In this document: piece after piece, positions 28,847 through 30,085 of the stretch
How positions within the stretch are numbered: position 1 is the first letter of the stretch
How the letters are laid out: each line of letters starts with the position of its first letter
Virus record (IMG/VR): IMGVR_UViG_3300043446_001349
Location: 1 to 30,085 of that record
Source of the DNA: a virus
Length of the DNA stretch: 30,085 nucleotides
Reading direction: 5' to 3' (one strand)
The notes under the pieces: generated by a model
Database searches by the model: none
The model's input: only the letters and a program-made list of their open reading frames with translations
Told to the model about the DNA's origin: nothing
Program-made: the position numbers and the translations under genes

Positions 28847-30085
28847 TTACGATGTGGCCAAACAAACAACCGCGCCGGGGACGCGGGACGCGGCCGTGGC
28901 GGACGCATTGCCCACATCGTGAACGGTGACACCGAAACGATTCACGCCGCGGAACGCGGTGGTGTCGGATGCGAAACCAACGGATGCATCCGTGGCAATT
29001 TGCATGCCGCCGCCAACTTGCGTGGCCTTGGCCGCCAAATTGAACGCACCATACAACGCACAAATGGTGGTTCCCGCGGAAATGCGCGGCATGACCTGAG
29101 AGAACACAACCGGTGCGCCCAAGAAAATCGGTTGGCGGATTCCGTTTGCAATCTCAATGGACGTGACACCGCCCGCGGCCAACGCCAAACGCGCCATCAC
29201 GTTCCAATAAAATTCCTTATGGACAACCCACACCGGGTTTGCCGAATCAACGTAGGAAGGCGCACGGCCCACCACCGCTTCGAAATCGGCCAACGTCAAC
29301 GTGCCGAACGTTGAACCACTACCAACAACGTATCCGGCAATATTTGCAACCGTTCCGGAAAGGCTTGAAATCTTGGAACGGAATCCGGTGTGACCGCCGT
29401 ACGTTGACGTTCCATCACCGTTGAAAACCGCTTCATCTTCCTTGTCCGCCATTGCGTACGCGTGTTCACGCGCCACGAAATCGGCAAACGAAATGGCCGA
29501 ATCATTCAACAATTCGTTGGACACGTAGGTAAGTGCGGTCATCTTGTTGGCTGTGACCTGAACCAAATTGGTGGTGGGGTTTGATTCCGTGATGGAACCA
29601 CCTTCACCCGGCCAATAAACCGTCACGCCACCGGTGCGGCGTGGCATTTGCACAACGTCCGATCCAACGGTCATCACGTCCAACACCTGCCGGGCCGCGC
29701 CGCGGGTTTCGCGCAAATCAATCAGTTGCGGCACGAAAATGTCCGGGATGGTTGAACCACCAAGGGTGGCCGTGGTTCCGATGTTGGCCTTGGCCACAAT
29801 CGCCCGATCCTCCGCGGTGGCAACCTGCGGAATCACCGCGCATTTCACCCACGCGCCGAACAATTCCGCCTCATCCGCGGAACCAAATGCGGTGCGCTTC
29901 GGTCCGGCGTAATCGCGGCCGGATTTCGCTTCACGATCATACTTTTTGCGGGTGGCGTTGCCAATGCTGAACGTGGCCGGGGCCGCGTCATCATTCACGG
30001 TGGCGGTGTGAACGGCCGCCGCGCCGCGGGCGCGTGACTTCATGCGCTCCACTTCGCCCGCGATTTCGTCCACGCGTTCATCAAC
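28847..30085 (-). CDS. Major capsid protein, main part (N-terminus at 1-304)
   Basis: HK97-fold major capsid protein. In the closed circle the gene runs from 304 through the junction to 28847 (471 residues); the last 127 bases here duplicate 1-127. Recognisable HK97-family segments: TVGSDVVQMPRRTGGVTVYW, an E-loop-like GGSITESNPTTNLVQVT, LTYVSNELLNDSAISFADFV, EDEAVFNGDGTSTYGGHTGF, VWVVHKEFYWNVMARLAL, LGAPVVFSQVMP and a C-terminal FRGVNRFGVTVHDVG. About 420 copies would form a T=7 shell if HK97-like. It follows the protease gene and precedes the decoration gene. Confidence 0.93.
   Translation of the reverse strand, partial: VDERVDEIAGEVERMKSRARGAAAVHTATVNDDAAPATFSIGNATRKKYDREAKSGRDYAGPKRTAFGSADEAELFGAWVKCAVIPQVATAEDRAIVAKANIGTTATLGGSTIPDIFVPQLIDLRETRGAARQVLDVMTVGSDVVQMPRRTGGVTVYWPGEGGSITESNPTTNLVQVTANKMTALTYVSNELLNDSAISFADFVAREHAYAMADKEDEAVFNGDGTSTYGGHTGFRSKISSLSGTVANIAGYVVGSGSTFGTLTLADFEAVVGRAPSYVDSANPVWVVHKEFYWNVMARLALAAGGVTSIEIANGIRQPIFLGAPVVFSQVMPRISAGTTICALYGAFNLAAKATQVGGGMQIATDASVGFASDTTAFRGVNRFGVTVHDVGNASATAASRVPGAVVCLATS
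29959..30085. repeat. Terminal direct repeat, right copy
   Basis: Identical to 1-127; see the left copy. The reading frame of the capsid gene runs through both copies without a break, which fixes the circular join. Confidence 0.95.

Noticed and set aside
1-30085. Prophage or temperate lifestyle
   Set aside because: No integrase, excisionase, attachment core or CI/Cro-type repressor was recognised. The small helix-turn-helix proteins are not enough evidence for lysogeny.

Overview
The window is a complete small tailed-phage genome. The first 127 bases recur exactly as the last 127 (1-127 = 29959-30085), so the contig closes to a circle of 29,958 bp. 127 is also a common de Bruijn k-mer size, so the repeat is probably an assembly overlap. 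The linear ends cut the major capsid gene; joined, it encodes 471 residues. The virion genes describe a siphovirus-like phage: HK97-type capsid, prohead protease, head-tail connectors, tail tube, short tape measure. The host is unknown. A lipoprotein and a Sec-secreted muramidase suggest a diderm. GC is moderately high, and AG/CT dinucleotides are strikingly rare (about a quarter of expectation in hand-counted samples), which shapes the codon use (GAA, CAA, TTG preferred).

Layout. Two divergent transcription arms flank a roughly 700-bp gene-free region (7841-8546), and they converge and overlap at 17737-17747. The minus-strand arm runs from 7840 down through position 1 and around the circle to 17737. 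In transcription order it carries a lipoprotein and two small membrane proteins (possible lysis/holin cassette), a ParB-like protein, a small-terminase candidate, large terminase, a portal fused to a Mu-gpF-like minor head protein, prohead protease, major capsid, a probable decoration protein, head-tail connectors, tail terminator, tail tube, tape measure, then tail-tip and receptor-binding genes that end in a cysteine-rich pair.

The plus-strand arm (8547-17747) carries small unknowns, a secreted lysozyme-like enzyme, a RecE-like exonuclease with a RecT-like annealing protein, a replisome-organiser-like protein, a DnaA-domain-IV-like protein, several small winged-helix or coiled-coil proteins, a PD-(D/E)XK nuclease, a C5-cytosine methyltransferase, a RusA resolvase, two sigma-region-4-like paralogues, a zinc-finger protein and a DPPY-type methyltransferase. 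No integrase, polymerase, helicase, tRNA or clear lysogeny repressor was seen.

The control region holds two arrays of GTCACG boxes repeated at exactly 11 bp, a perfect hairpin between them, a pair of DnaA-box-like 9-mers also 11 bp apart, and a candidate promoter. This looks like a combined origin and transcription switch. Other unusual points are the methyltransferase C-terminal half, where two reading frames both resemble conserved phage methyltransferase sequence, and the extreme AG/CT depletion.
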